Below, piece by piece: positions 57,401-62,645 of a stretch of DNA of 64,000 nt. The notes under the pieces were generated by a model. That model saw only the letters and a list, made by a program, of their open reading frames with translations, did no database searches and was not told where the DNA came from. The stretch is from Escarpia spicata (lineage: Eukaryota > Annelida > Polychaeta > Sabellida > Siboglinidae). The first letter of the stretch is position 1. Each line of letters opens with the position of its first letter. The DNA is taken from assembly GCA_963995525.1 (NCBI GenBank), contig OZ023205.1, positions 56,509,174-56,573,173 of the forward strand, given 5' to 3'. Position numbers and translations under genes: made by a program.

Positions 57401-59121
57401 AACAGTTGTTTTTAAACTAAACAGGCACTCTGAAGTGTACAGAGTTAAAAAAAAGGCCAGTTTGTGAATTTTTGGATGTGTCTGTTCTTTTAGCCCATGT
57501 CCAACCAGTATTTGCTAACTCTTGTAATTGCGTACATACTCATTGGTGAGAATTGTAAGCTATTTCAAACCTTTCCCTCTGAGTGCGTGGGCTACCATGC
57601 TGACTTTCATACTCGCCTAGTGGTAAACATTCATTGTATCGATTTCACGACATTAGCAGCTTTCACCTACTCAAAGTGCTTTTTATGTACTAAACAAACT
57701 TTGAATGCAAACTAGTTATCATATTTAATGGGGCATTTAAAAACAAATATATTTTGTATTTCCTTCGACTTTTTGAGTAACATTTCCATTGACATGGATT
57801 TCAAAAAAAATTAATCCCACATATCCACTGAAAAATATATGACCAAATGCACTAATGAGGGAACATCCAGCAAGTCAGTTACTCGCGATCGTAAATCAAG
57901 TATGCGTTGCCATAAATCACGCTGAATCAGAAATAGAATAACAACTTTAGAATTAATTTGTTTTTCTCCTTTCCATTCGAACACTTGTGTTAGACGCGGG
58001 GAGGCAGGCCGTTGCACACTTCACAGTATTAATCCATGCATTGCTCCACCGCCGACAATTCCTCCGTAATCAGTGTAAATTCCCCTGCTGCAGACATTTA
58101 TGACAGTGGTGATGGTTTATTTTATGACATATTTCTTTTTATTCAGTCTGTAATGAGCGTTTACAATGCGAATGCGTCTGGCTGTGGTTTTTGCTGATGC
58201 ACGAGAAACAGATTTTATGTGAATATTGGCTGGTCATTACACGTGATTTATGAAGGACATGATTCTGTAATGGACACGTGGAGGTCGCTTTATGCCACAA
58301 ATAACTTCATTATTCGCGTCGTCATAGCAGCAGTTGTTTGCAATGTTTGCCCATTGCTGTGTTTGCTGCTAATTGCAGTGGTTATGGCCGTTTCAGCTGT
58401 TTATGGTATGCACAACAGCATGTAGAAAGAATTCAGGAGTGGGGATGTTGCTGTGTTTCACTTAGAACTTTTCGTAGAAATGTTAATTGTTTGTCCCAAC
58501 TAAATGTGGAGGGAAATTATAGGGTAAAATATTGCTGGATATGTTAGGTATGGAGCAATGACACAAGACCTGGCTGGCAGATGTCACCATTCAAATGCGT
58601 ATTACATTACAAAGACATGGAATAGATATATTATATATATATATAATTATTAAGATTGTTGAAAGCATTACAGTAGTATGAATAATAAATAGATAATAAT
58701 AAAACAAATATTAGTTAAATACTACAGGTTAAATAATAATAATAAATAATAATACTTAAAGATGGATATTAAAATGTTTTGAGTCCATAACTGCACACAC
58801 ATTTGATTTAAAGTAAAACAAAAGTTTAAAAAAAATTATATGCAACATGACATCTACACAGTTGGACTTTGGTTTGGTGTTTCAAATTTCTGTTTGAGTT
58901 GGTGGATAAGTTAAGCCTCGCACTATTTACCCTGAGATGAGTTAAACTTCATATAAATATTTTATGAAACATACTAAATCAGTTCCCAACTTGAACATGT
59001 TCACCTGTGAACGATGCATTGTTGGTGGTTTCAGGAACATGAGTTTGCTGTGATTGGCCAGTTTGAAGTGAAGGTTCAGGTGTCGAACATCTTTGACTCG
59101 CTCAAGACAATTCTTCATGTG
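22268..59121 (+). CDS. Polycystin-1-family protein, N-terminal part, 7 exons, 3' incomplete
   Basis: Exons 22268-22358, 24228-24336, 29785-29880, 30496-30674, 42977-43129, 44771-45081 and 59035-59121 join in one frame (phases 1,2,2,1,1,0,0) to give 342 residues. Order: signal peptide (hydrophobic core about residues 13-25); WSC domain at about 36-119, with GCYNL, ACCQSC, YTFVG, CQC, HCNSSCP and PCGGDC supplying its cysteines; a first PKD-like domain (about 160-230: VFVWSAGEAG, RFNRPGLHTIDIHVSN); a second (about 250-342: FEWTFSDDPDRG, EHEFAVIGQFEVKVQVSN). N-glycosylation sequons occur at N41, N47, N219, N225 and NLT in exon 6. WSC followed by PKD repeats is typical of polycystin-1 proteins, large membrane receptors partnering TRP channels in mechanosensing or ligand sensing. 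No LRR precedes the WSC, unlike vertebrate PKD1. The C-terminal membrane part would lie beyond the window. Another WSC/PKD protein is the alternative. Confidence 0.82.
22359..24090. other. Intron 1, no element recognised
   Basis: AT-rich. It contains a short stretch of diverse, stop-rich sequence (23100-23660) that might be retroelement debris, but no motif is clear enough to name. Confidence 0.5.
24091..24127. repeat. AT dinucleotide repeat
   Basis: Pure (AT)n about 100 bp upstream of the exon 2 acceptor. Confidence 0.95.
24228..24336 (+). CDS. Exon 2: first half of WSC domain
   Basis: Acceptor CATTTTCAG at 24219-24227. Encodes EATTWHQGCYNLTSEGN and on to ACCQSCLQQ. The donor is GG/GTAAGTG at 24337, phase 2. 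GC-Y opening and the C..C pair before the border are typical of WSC domains. Confidence 0.88.
25011..25091. repeat. TA repeats with a 13-bp hairpin
   Basis: AATTTACCATGCA at 25048-25060 is the exact reverse complement of 25079-25091, with (TA)n between. It is probably a small palindromic element grown around TA repeats. Confidence 0.8.
25312..25382. repeat. Perfect 34-bp-arm palindrome (hairpin)
   Basis: The arm TTTTTTATTTTATTATCTAA and its continuation ATTGATTATGTACG is followed by the loop GTT (25346-25348) and the exact reverse complement. No internal sequence remains, so it looks like a minimal foldback remnant or a recent inverted duplication in intron 2. Confidence 0.93.
25383..27423. 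other. Intron 2 interior with two unassigned minus-strand open frames
   Basis: Minus-strand frames at 25708-25971 (87 codons) and 26189-26572 (127 codons) sit in a stretch of more balanced base composition. I recognise neither product and see no linked splice sites. They may be degenerate element debris or a nested gene. Confidence 0.3.
27426..28220. mobile_element. Pogo/Tigger-like DNA transposon remnant
   Basis: Terminal inverted repeats CAGTAAAACCTGTCC (27426) and GGACATGTTTTACTG (ends 28220) are flanked by TA dinucleotides at 27424-27425 and 28221-28222, the mariner/pogo target. Subterminal motifs ACCGTTAT recur at both ends. The middle (about 27680-28020) retains a stop-broken stretch that could be transposase relic (for example a frame reading HGFSELILEIKADFSPLCW), but no DDE motif is intact. 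The 795-bp size and broken frames make it non-autonomous. Confidence 0.82.
28223..29784. other. Intron 2, right part, no element recognised
   Basis: AT-rich, only short open frames, ends in the pyrimidine tract of the exon 3 acceptor. Confidence 0.5.
29785..29880 (+). CDS. Exon 3: second half of WSC domain
   Basis: Acceptor TATTTTTCAG ends at 29784. Encodes YTFVGISPTTQCQCLQDVTK and, later, NKHCNS. The donor is CCAG/GTAAAT at 29881, phase 2. The CQC pair matches the C-x-C step of WSC domains. Confidence 0.88.
30060..30510. repeat. Degenerate GTCCACTAGGGGCACTG repeat spanning the exon 4 acceptor
   Basis: About ten diverged units of roughly 35-60 bp, each with a core like CTGTCCACTAGGGGCACTG and often a preceding GCAG or ACAG (for example 30108, 30177, 30239, 30282, 30469). 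The exon 4 start CTGTCCACTGGG is one such core. The open frame at 30299-30682 on this strand is the repeat read into exon 4. Confidence 0.75.
30496..30674 (+). CDS. Exon 4: end of WSC domain and linker
   Basis: Acceptor TGTATGTTGCAG ends at 30495. Encodes CPLGEPRLPCGGDCVVSVYH, closing the WSC fold, then GPYLLHARVTTDGVVVEG, a beta-strand-rich stretch. The donor is CTAG/GTAAGT at 30675, phase 1. The acceptor lies inside a degenerate repeat whose units share GTCCACT(A/G)GG with the exon start, so use of decoy acceptors is possible. Confidence 0.85.
30847..30920. repeat. TGCG tetranucleotide microsatellite
   Basis: (GTGC)n, about 18 units, in the first part of intron 4. It gives an RACVRACV artefact frame. 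Confidence 0.95.
31845..33320. repeat. 71-bp tandem repeat, about 21 copies
   Basis: The unit contains TATAATGTCTGCCATGATGG, AGGATTATACCTTTTGTGTC and ATTCCGCCTGGTGTTCTGCT. A 68-bp variant (TTTATGTCTGCC) lacks 3 bp. Later units favour ATTCCGCGTGG, and the 68-bp form occurs only in the right half. The many 60-codon open frames along it are repeat artefacts. Confidence 0.97.
33647..33835. mobile_element. Pogo-like MITE, 189 bp
   Basis: Ends CAGTGGAACCCTG and CAGGTTTCACTG are inverted and flanked by TA at 33645-33646 and 33836-33837. Subterminal GGTCACCT and AGGTGAC motifs mirror each other. No coding content. The same family as the relic near 39.8 kb. Confidence 0.82.
34085..34600 (-). pseudogene. 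Non-LTR reverse transcriptase fragment, degraded
   Basis: On the minus strand a frame near 34090-34200 reads VLESFQKRIRRTLRISCPDR, which resembles the C-terminal region of endonuclease-type non-LTR reverse transcriptases (F..R.LRRI..I). Upstream in the same orientation a stretch with NKATGKVTF resembles the KA(T)G-D region, but with stops and deletions between. A decayed copy within intron 4. Confidence 0.5.
34601..36388. other. Intron 4 interior, no element recognised
   Basis: AT-rich with short unassigned open frames on both strands. Confidence 0.5.
36389..38667. repeat. 36-bp tandem repeat, about 60 copies
   Basis: Unit GCATTACTGTATGACCCACT then CACACACCCCACAGGA, with CGCACCCCATAGGG variants. 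The core 36690-38480 is very regular; both flanks have irregular lengths (CAGTCACACACCC units). Because 36 is a multiple of 3 and the unit lacks stops in several frames, 516 codons are open on the plus strand and 497 on the minus strand. The repetitive peptides (YDPLTHPTGALL; SGSYSNAPVGCV) have no start, splice or composition support as proteins. Confidence 0.97.
38668..39325. other. Intron 4, between array and palindrome, no element recognised
   Basis: AT-rich sequence with short unassigned frames only. Confidence 0.5.
39328..39513. mobile_element. Palindromic MITE with TA-repeat centre
   Basis: Arms of about 80 bp begin GTTACCGTAAAATATCTAGC and end in its reverse complement, with one mismatch seen (AACATTAATAA against AACATTCATAA). 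A (TA)n core occupies about 39400-39440. TA dinucleotides flank it at 39326-39327 and 39514-39515, as for Tc1/mariner-type insertion. The whole element can fold into one hairpin. Confidence 0.88.
39733..39852. mobile_element. Truncated relic of the 33.6-kb MITE family
   Basis: TATAGGACATTA, ATGGTCACCT and AAGGTGACCTTAATAG match the same order in the element at 33647-33835, including AGTATAGGACATTA against ACTATAGGACATTA. The left end is not recognisable. Confidence 0.65.
39853..41439. other. Intron 4 interior, no element recognised
   Basis: Includes a somewhat GC-richer patch (40300-40900) with a 61-codon frame ending near CATGTAAGT. It does not fit the phase-1 requirement of this intron or any domain, so it is not called. 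Confidence 0.45.
41440..41665. repeat. Degenerate TGTACAATCAGTCA repeats
   Basis: Loosely spaced copies of CAGTCAnTGTGTACAATCAG-type sequence at 20-35 bp intervals. An old, decayed tandem array. Confidence 0.6.
41795..42976. repeat. 50-bp tandem repeat ending exactly at the exon 5 acceptor
   Basis: Unit GGTGTTTGTTTGTTCTTATG then GAGCATGGTTGTTGCTGGGG and CTGGAACTGT, about 20 regular copies from 42000, preceded by diverged ones. A few copies gained an extra GTTT. The unit has no stop, so all three plus-strand frames stay open (432, 330 and 163 codons); these are artefacts, though the third runs through exon 5. The last unit changes from GTTGTTGCTGG to GTTGTTGCAGG, which is the splice acceptor. 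Confidence 0.96.
42977..43129 (+). CDS. Exon 5: first PKD-like domain, main part
   Basis: Acceptor GGTTGTTGCAG ends at 42976. With G from exon 4 it encodes GVGTEYASATELVFVWSAGE and RFNRPGLHTI. The donor is ATAG/GTAGGG at 43130, phase 1. VFVWSAG corresponds to the W-x-x-G strand of PKD domains, and F..PGLHTI to the later F..(P)G.Y.V strand. The exon directly follows the last unit of the 50-bp array. Confidence 0.85.
   Translation, partial: EWARSMHLRRSWCLCGVQGRPGVTRSVWTRTRSWSRLLGSLASTGPDYTP
43442..44079. mobile_element. TTAA-flanked non-autonomous DNA element
   Basis: GGCCAGACATGGCAGGT at the left end and ACCTGGGGTGTCTGGCC at the right are inverted (14 of 17 match), and TTAA flanks both sides (43438-43441, 44080-44083). 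TTAA is the piggyBac-type target. The interior is AT-rich without transposase sequence. It occupies about 40% of intron 5. Confidence 0.75.
44260..44665 (-). pseudogene. RTE-type retrotransposon, 3' end fragment
   Basis: The minus strand encodes the C-terminal end of an RTE-like reverse transcriptase: TQTKLERSMLKITYRERKPN, WTWAGHINRLRDNRWTSRIT, TWRPYEGKRSRGRLARW and WQRIAQDRHIWK, then a stop where related copies usually read on into HAEAF. It is 5'-truncated near 44665, as expected for incomplete reverse transcription, and lies 105 bp before exon 6, antisense to the host gene. Possibly the same family as the endonuclease fragment at 1-796. Confidence 0.85.
44771..45081 (+). CDS. Exon 6: end of PKD 1, start of PKD 2
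   Basis: Acceptor GTCTCCCTCTTGCAG ends at 44770. Encodes DIHVSNLLSNISLQVNVTVV, closing the first PKD-like domain, then VFRGIPVVFEASVATG and LTFEWTFSDDPDRG of the second. A lone C-x(n)-C pair (MWCEGRNCS) sits in the second domain's loop. The donor is ATG/GTACGT at 45082, phase 0. Confidence 0.88.
45082..45659. other. Intron 6 start, no element recognised
   Basis: Moderately GC-rich sequence without coding features. Confidence 0.45.
45749..45793 (-). ncRNA. Hammerhead-ribozyme-like core, left copy
   Basis: The same motif in inverted orientation with identical spacing: CTGATGA as complement of 45787-45793, GAAA of 45763-45766, GTA of 45749-45751. One difference from the right copy changes a G-U to a G-C pair in stem II. 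Confidence 0.5.
45799..46560 (+). pseudogene. Penelope-like GIY-YIG endonuclease fragment
   Basis: The frame includes the linker TLMNRCETITSEEGDKKEEV, VVIPYIEGVSERVHRVLKKY, TLRHLLVHPKDK, then YQIPCKNCGGEYIGETGRLL, TRLEEHRKD, SALTDHATTENHIIDW and IKEAIWIRKTQTPINRDEG. The PCKNCGGEYIGETGR block is the hallmark zinc-knuckle plus GIY-YIG core of Penelope-like elements, with R and E residues following as expected. The first 15 codons are simply the left inverted repeat. The last codons lie in the right inverted repeat and end at TGA 46558-46560. It lacks the reverse transcriptase, so it is a non-functional 5'-truncated copy although the frame is intact. Confidence 0.9.
46557..46601 (+). ncRNA. Hammerhead-ribozyme-like core, right copy
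   Basis: CTGATGA (46557-46563), a stem II of about 7 pairs with one mismatch, GAAA (46584-46587), a short CCT/AGG stem and GTA (46599-46601). Penelope-like elements are known to carry hammerheads in their terminal repeats. Stem III needs a bulged G and stem I is not evident, so activity is unproven. Confidence 0.5.
46981..47319. repeat. Old tandem duplication, period about 212 bp (A-B-A')
   Basis: Segment A (46981-47089, GACTCCCGGTGTTGTCATTT...) recurs as A' at 47193-47319 with an 11-base extension and other changes. Segment B (47109-47191, TTTTCACTACACCCCACAGA...) follows A. Its second copy is displaced to 48946-49027. Confidence 0.8.
47459..48897. mobile_element. Foldback element with 124-bp terminal inverted repeats
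   Basis: 47459-47582 and 48774-48897 are near-perfect inverted copies (for example GTGGTCGCTAGCAAACTTAC on the left and its complement on the right). Further inside, GAGTTTCTGCCTCA and TGAGGCAGAAACAG near 47999 and 48360, and CGGTTTCTGCC against GGCAGAAACCG, are also mirrored, so much of the 1.44 kb can fold back. No transposase frame is seen. Confidence 0.8.
48946..49027. repeat. Displaced copy of segment B
   Basis: TTTTCACTACACCCCACAGA and GAGTGCAACACCCCTTCAAA match 47109-47191 at about 90%. Its expected position next to A' is occupied by the foldback element. Confidence 0.8.
49028..49779. other. Intron 6 interior with a small inverted repeat
   Basis: ATAATCGATCAT and ATGATCGATTAT near 49346-49391 form a 12-bp inverted pair. 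Otherwise no feature is recognised. Confidence 0.5.
49780..50705. repeat. Degenerate AT-rich repeat (TTAGGACTAGTCAGATTTACATA)
   Basis: More than 25 diverged units of about 25-35 bp built from ATATTAGGACTAGTCAGATT and ATATTAGAACTACCGGTA types, some joined into larger blocks. Drift is much greater than in the other arrays, so it is older. Confidence 0.85.
50706..51759. other. Intron 6 interior, no element recognised
   Basis: AT-rich, then a GC-richer stretch from 51280 with overlapping short frames on both strands and no recognisable product. Confidence 0.45.
51760..53265. repeat. 42-bp tandem repeat, about 36 copies
   Basis: Unit TCTATCTTGCACTGCTGTCT then CCACCAACCATCTCCATTCT and CC, with two main variants: CCATTCTCC and CCACTCCCC. 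A rarer CCATCAACC variant lies at 51987, 52281, 52533 and 52995, spaced 7, 6 and 11 units, showing block duplication. 42 is a multiple of 3, so 589 and 555 codons are open on the plus strand and 509 on the minus; these repeats of LLSPPTIST, HQPSPLPSILH and EWRWLVETAVQDRG are not supported as proteins. Confidence 0.97.
53266..54357. other. Intron 6 interior, no element recognised
   Basis: A short duplication of AAAGTAAC/AGTTACTTTT-type sequence at 53440-53515; otherwise AT-rich without features. Confidence 0.5.
54358..54980. repeat. GAGT/GAGA 12-bp microsatellite-like array
   Basis: Mostly GAGAGAATGAGT units to about 54705, then decaying GAGTGAAAT units. Strong purine strand bias: the plus strand is almost all G, A and T. 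Confidence 0.93.
54981..55964. other. Intron 6 interior with an unassigned 103-codon frame
   Basis: The plus-strand frame 55233-55544 contains ACEFCEKSF, superficially like the start of a C2H2 zinc finger, but lacks the paired histidines and splice support. Confidence 0.35.
55965..57310. repeat. 40-bp tandem repeat, interrupted once
   Basis: Unit TTCTAGAGTTAGTACAGGAC then ATGACAGGAAGGAGACATTG, about 25 copies. Two alternating types (AGTACAGGACATGACAGG and AGTTCAGAAAGTGACAGG) alternate in the middle, giving an 80-bp higher-order unit. About 245 bp of unrelated sequence (56985-57237) interrupts it before the last two copies. Confidence 0.95.
56985..57237. other. Insertion within the 40-bp array
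   Basis: Unrelated sequence ending in a hairpin, CAATACTGCTCAAC...GTTGAGCAGTATTG (57203-57237, 14-bp arms). Array units resume directly after it. No target duplication or SINE promoter boxes could be assigned. Confidence 0.55.
57311..59034. other. Intron 6 end, no element recognised
   Basis: AT-rich with a short TAATAATAA-rich patch near 58680-58760; ends at the exon 7 acceptor. Confidence 0.5.
59035..59121 (+). CDS. Exon 7: end of PKD 2
   Basis: Acceptor GGTGGTTTCAG ends at 59034. It encodes 29 residues, EHEFAVIGQFEVKVQVSNIF then DSLKTILHV, the G-x-F-x-V-x-V-x-V-S-N strands that end a PKD fold. The donor is GTG/GTAAGT at 59122, phase 0. It fits exon 6 in phase across a 13.95 kb intron. No confident exon 8 was found before 64000. 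Confidence 0.85.
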
Positions 59122-59517
59122 GTAAGTTAATATTTATGTTTTACTGTCAACTGCAAACTAGTTCTTTTAATGCAGTGGCATATTTTAAGAAAGTATTTCA
59201 GTTCTTTATTTCCAATTGAACAAAGAACAAACAGATGTATATAACATGTGTACAAGTGATACATTTCAAAAGGTCAAATGGAAAGGGAGAAAGTAGAAAT
59301 GCATTCCTTATTAGCACTTTTCCCCAACATCAATATTAATAGTGAATATAAATCTGTAGTGTAATTTTAGTAACTTAAGAACATACATGAATTGCAAAAC
59401 TCCACTTTCCGTAATGATAAACAATTTATACTCTTGAAGAACATATTTTCTATTATTTTATTTTAGTATTATATTTTATATTATGCGGCTAGTGAAAGTG
59501 GCAGAAGATAGGGACAT

Positions 59518-60710
59518 GTAGAGAAATATAATTGAGAGGGCAAAATGGACCGAGTAGGAAGGGAATAGGTGGATAAATATCACAGAGAGGGCAAAATGGA
59601 CTGAGTGAAGGGAATAGGTGGATAAATATCACAGGGAGGGCAAAATGGACTGAGTGCGAAGGGAATAGGTGGATAAATATCACAGAGAGGGCAAAATGGA
59701 CTGAGCGGGAAGGGGATAGGTGGAGAAATATCACAGAGAGGGCAAAATGAACTGAGTGCGAAGGGAATAGGTGGAGAAATATCACAGAGAGGACAGAATG
59801 AACTGAGTGCGAAGGGAATAGGTGGAGAAATATCACAGAGTGGGCAAAATGGACTGAGTGAAGGGAATAGGTGGATAAATATCACAGAGAGGGCAAAATG
59901 GACTGAGTGAAGGGAATAGGTGGATAAATATCACAGAGAGGGCAAAATGGACTGAGTGCGAAGGGAATAGGTGGATAAATATCACAGAGAGGACAAAATG
60001 GACTGAGTGCGAAGGGAATAGGTCGATAAATATCAGGGAATAGGTGGATAAATATTACAGAGAGGGCAAAATGGACTGAGTGCGAAGGGAATAGGTGGAT
60101 AAATATCACCGAGAGGACAAAATGAACTGAGTGCAAAGGGAATATGTGGAGAAATATCAGAGAGGGCAAAATGGACTGAGTGCGAAGGGAATAGGTGGAG
60201 AAATATCACAGAAAGGGCAAAATGGACTGAGTGCGAAGGGAATAGGTGGATAAATATCACCGAGAAGGCAAAATGGACAGAGTGCGAAGGGAATAGGTGG
60301 AGAAATATCACAGAGAGGGCAAAATGGACTGAGTGAAGGGAATAGGTGGATAAATATCAGGGAATAGGTGGAGAAATATTACAAAGAGGGCAAAATGGAC
60401 TCAGTGTGAAGGGAATAGGTGGATCAATATCACAGAGAGGGCAAAATGGACTGAGTGAAGGGAATAAGTGGATAAATATCACAGAGAGGGCAAAATGGAC
60501 TGAGTGCAAAGGGAATAGGTGGAGAAATATCACAGCGAGGGCAAAATGGACTGAGTACGAAAGGGATAAGTGGAGAAATATCACAGAGAGGGCAAAATGG
60601 ACTGAGTGCAACGGGAATAGGTGGAGAAATATCACCAAGAGGACAAAATGGACCCAGTGGGAAGGGGATAGGTGGAAAATGTAATTGATAGGGCAAAATG
60701 GACCGAGTGG
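59518..60710. repeat. 51/48-bp tandem repeat, about 24 copies
   Basis: Unit GAATAGGTGGATAAATATCA then CAGAGAGGGCAAAATGGACT and GAGTGCGAAGG (51 bp); a 48-bp form lacks CGA. GGATAAATAT and GGAGAAATAT variants mix. Two truncated units (60038 and 60358) repeat GGGAATAGGTGGA early, suggesting unequal exchange. Both periods are multiples of 3, so minus-strand frames of about 90-115 codons are artefacts. Confidence 0.95.
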
Positions 60711-62424
60711 TAAGAAGAAGAGAGATTTCTACTTAGTTTTTGTTTGGGTAGCAAAGAAGCTTGCTGTAGCAATGCAGGAGAGAATTGTGGTAGGCAGTCT
60801 TGGCAGTGTGAGTGACTCACTCATCAGTATACAGCCAGAACAATCAGTGGCCCAGCCAGGAAAGCACCAGTACTTCCTAAGTGCTTTTTAATGTTTGTCT
60901 GCTAATAAATTAAAGCACCCATGGGCTGCAGCCATTTCCCTTCCTGCTCACATAAATCAGTGTAGCGGGGTAATTTCTATAATTTCTGTTGATTTATGAG
61001 CACTTTTGCAGATTGTGCCTGGATTCAATGATTCCCAATACTGCAATAATAACACTGATGTCATCTGCATAATCTGGCGAGGCATTTAGCTAAGCGCTTG
61101 CTGATGACAATTTGTGAAGTGATGTGCAGTGTGGCTTGACGGCTTCTTCCGCTCTGTGCGTCCCCTAATGCAATCTCATCGTGCTTATTGGTACGACATT
61201 GTCGCCAGGGCTTTGTCGCACGCACCCGTGCACACATGCACACAGTCTTGCTTACATGTGATAGCAACTATACCAGTGATATATTTTATCGATCACTACG
61301 TTTCTTTTGTTATTGGTGACTGTATACATAGTTTTGTGCCTATAGCAGAAAGCTTCTTGGGAATTTACTTACAGTGGCATCCACGGTGCATTTATGCCAT
61401 AGATGAGACTTGGTGATGGTCACATTGGTAGCAATGTCAGTAGTTTAAGTAACTTGCACTTTGGTCTAATAAAGGGGTGCATGCCTTTGTTGAAATCATC
61501 AAAAGAGTTTCCTAAATCGATAGATTGCAACTTGCAAAACTGTGAAGATCATTATGTTATGATCTGTGTATCAGTGTGCTAACTTTGGCATATTGTAATA
61601 GTCCAGTGTATCTCCTCCCACTCAATTTTGTCCTTGGACCATTGGTCTCTAACCAACCAATTGGTGAGGTATTTCAGAATAGTTCACTGTTAGAGTTATT
61701 TACATGTTTGTGTTATGCTGTGCTTTTCTGGAGTGTCTCTTACACAAGAAAATTTGTGATCAGTTCTCCAGATGACACTGTGACTGATTGGTTTGTTGCT
61801 CCGTAGGTGGGTGTAAGCTAGTGTTATGTACAAATGGAACCCCTTTAGTCGTTTTTTGTTACGTTGTGACCTGGCCCAGTAGAAAATTGTTTTTTTTAAA
61901 CATGTAGTGGATTCTGGGTAGGTTTGTTTTTTCCAAGAATTTAATCATCAAATGGAACAAGCAGAAAATTTAATTGCGGAAGCAGGTTTAAATCAGTGTT
62001 TATTTACAGCCGACGTTCACTTGCTTTACACTTCCCGTTTCATTATTGAATTTTGTGTGTGGGTGCGTGCATATGCATGTGTGTTTATGCATTTTTGGAA
62101 ATGAACGATTGATTGACTGAACATGAACGTATTAAAAAATGTCCACATCACCGACATGTGTGAATAATCTTCATAAAACAATAGAATTTAGTTTTACAAC
62201 CAATCCTAATGTACTATGGTTTAATTTAAATGTTCGCCGAGCTGTCTAGATATTAAGCCGCAATTTTGCTGTGAATCTTTCAGATGTTCTCAAAGTCACA
62301 AACTGTCAACTGATTGTAAACATACCAGACTCTAACTTGGATGACAAGAATTCTCAACAGATCATTACATTGTTATTGGTCCATTGGGTCAGCACCTTTT
62401 TGTGGTGATGAAGAAATGCAGTAA
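60711..62424. other. Intron 7, no element recognised
   Basis: Short open frames only. TTTTGCAG near 61012 opens a phase-0 frame of 25 codons (IVPGFNDSQYCNNNTD...), but it has no donor, so it is not called an exon. Confidence 0.45.
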
Positions 62425-62645
62425 AAGTAGTTGAGAGGTGACTGAGATGGACAGGACACGTAGTGAGAATGAGTGAGGTAAGACTTGTAGAGAGAGCATG
62501 GGAAACAGAAGAGGTTGGTAGAAGGAGAAAAGAAGACAGCTGATAGTAGGTAAAAATTGAAAAAGACGGGTAAATAGAGAGGTATTGTGGAGAGGGTGGA
62601 ATGGACTCCAAGTGACCAGATGGAAGAAGAAGATGGTGTGCTGAC
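62425..62645 (+). pseudogene. Non-LTR retrotransposon 3' end fragment
   Basis: A plus-strand frame reads LRWTGHVVRMSEVRLVERAW ETEEVGRRRK, the R/W-rich C-terminal end typical of CR1/Ingi-like non-LTR reverse transcriptases (LRWFGHV.RM), followed by stops and a tail near SDQMEEED-like sequence. Heavily 5'-truncated and decayed. Confidence 0.65.

Noticed and set aside
61013..61090. Candidate exon 8 after TTTTGCAG
   Set aside because: Phase-0 frame stops after 25 codons with no GT donor.
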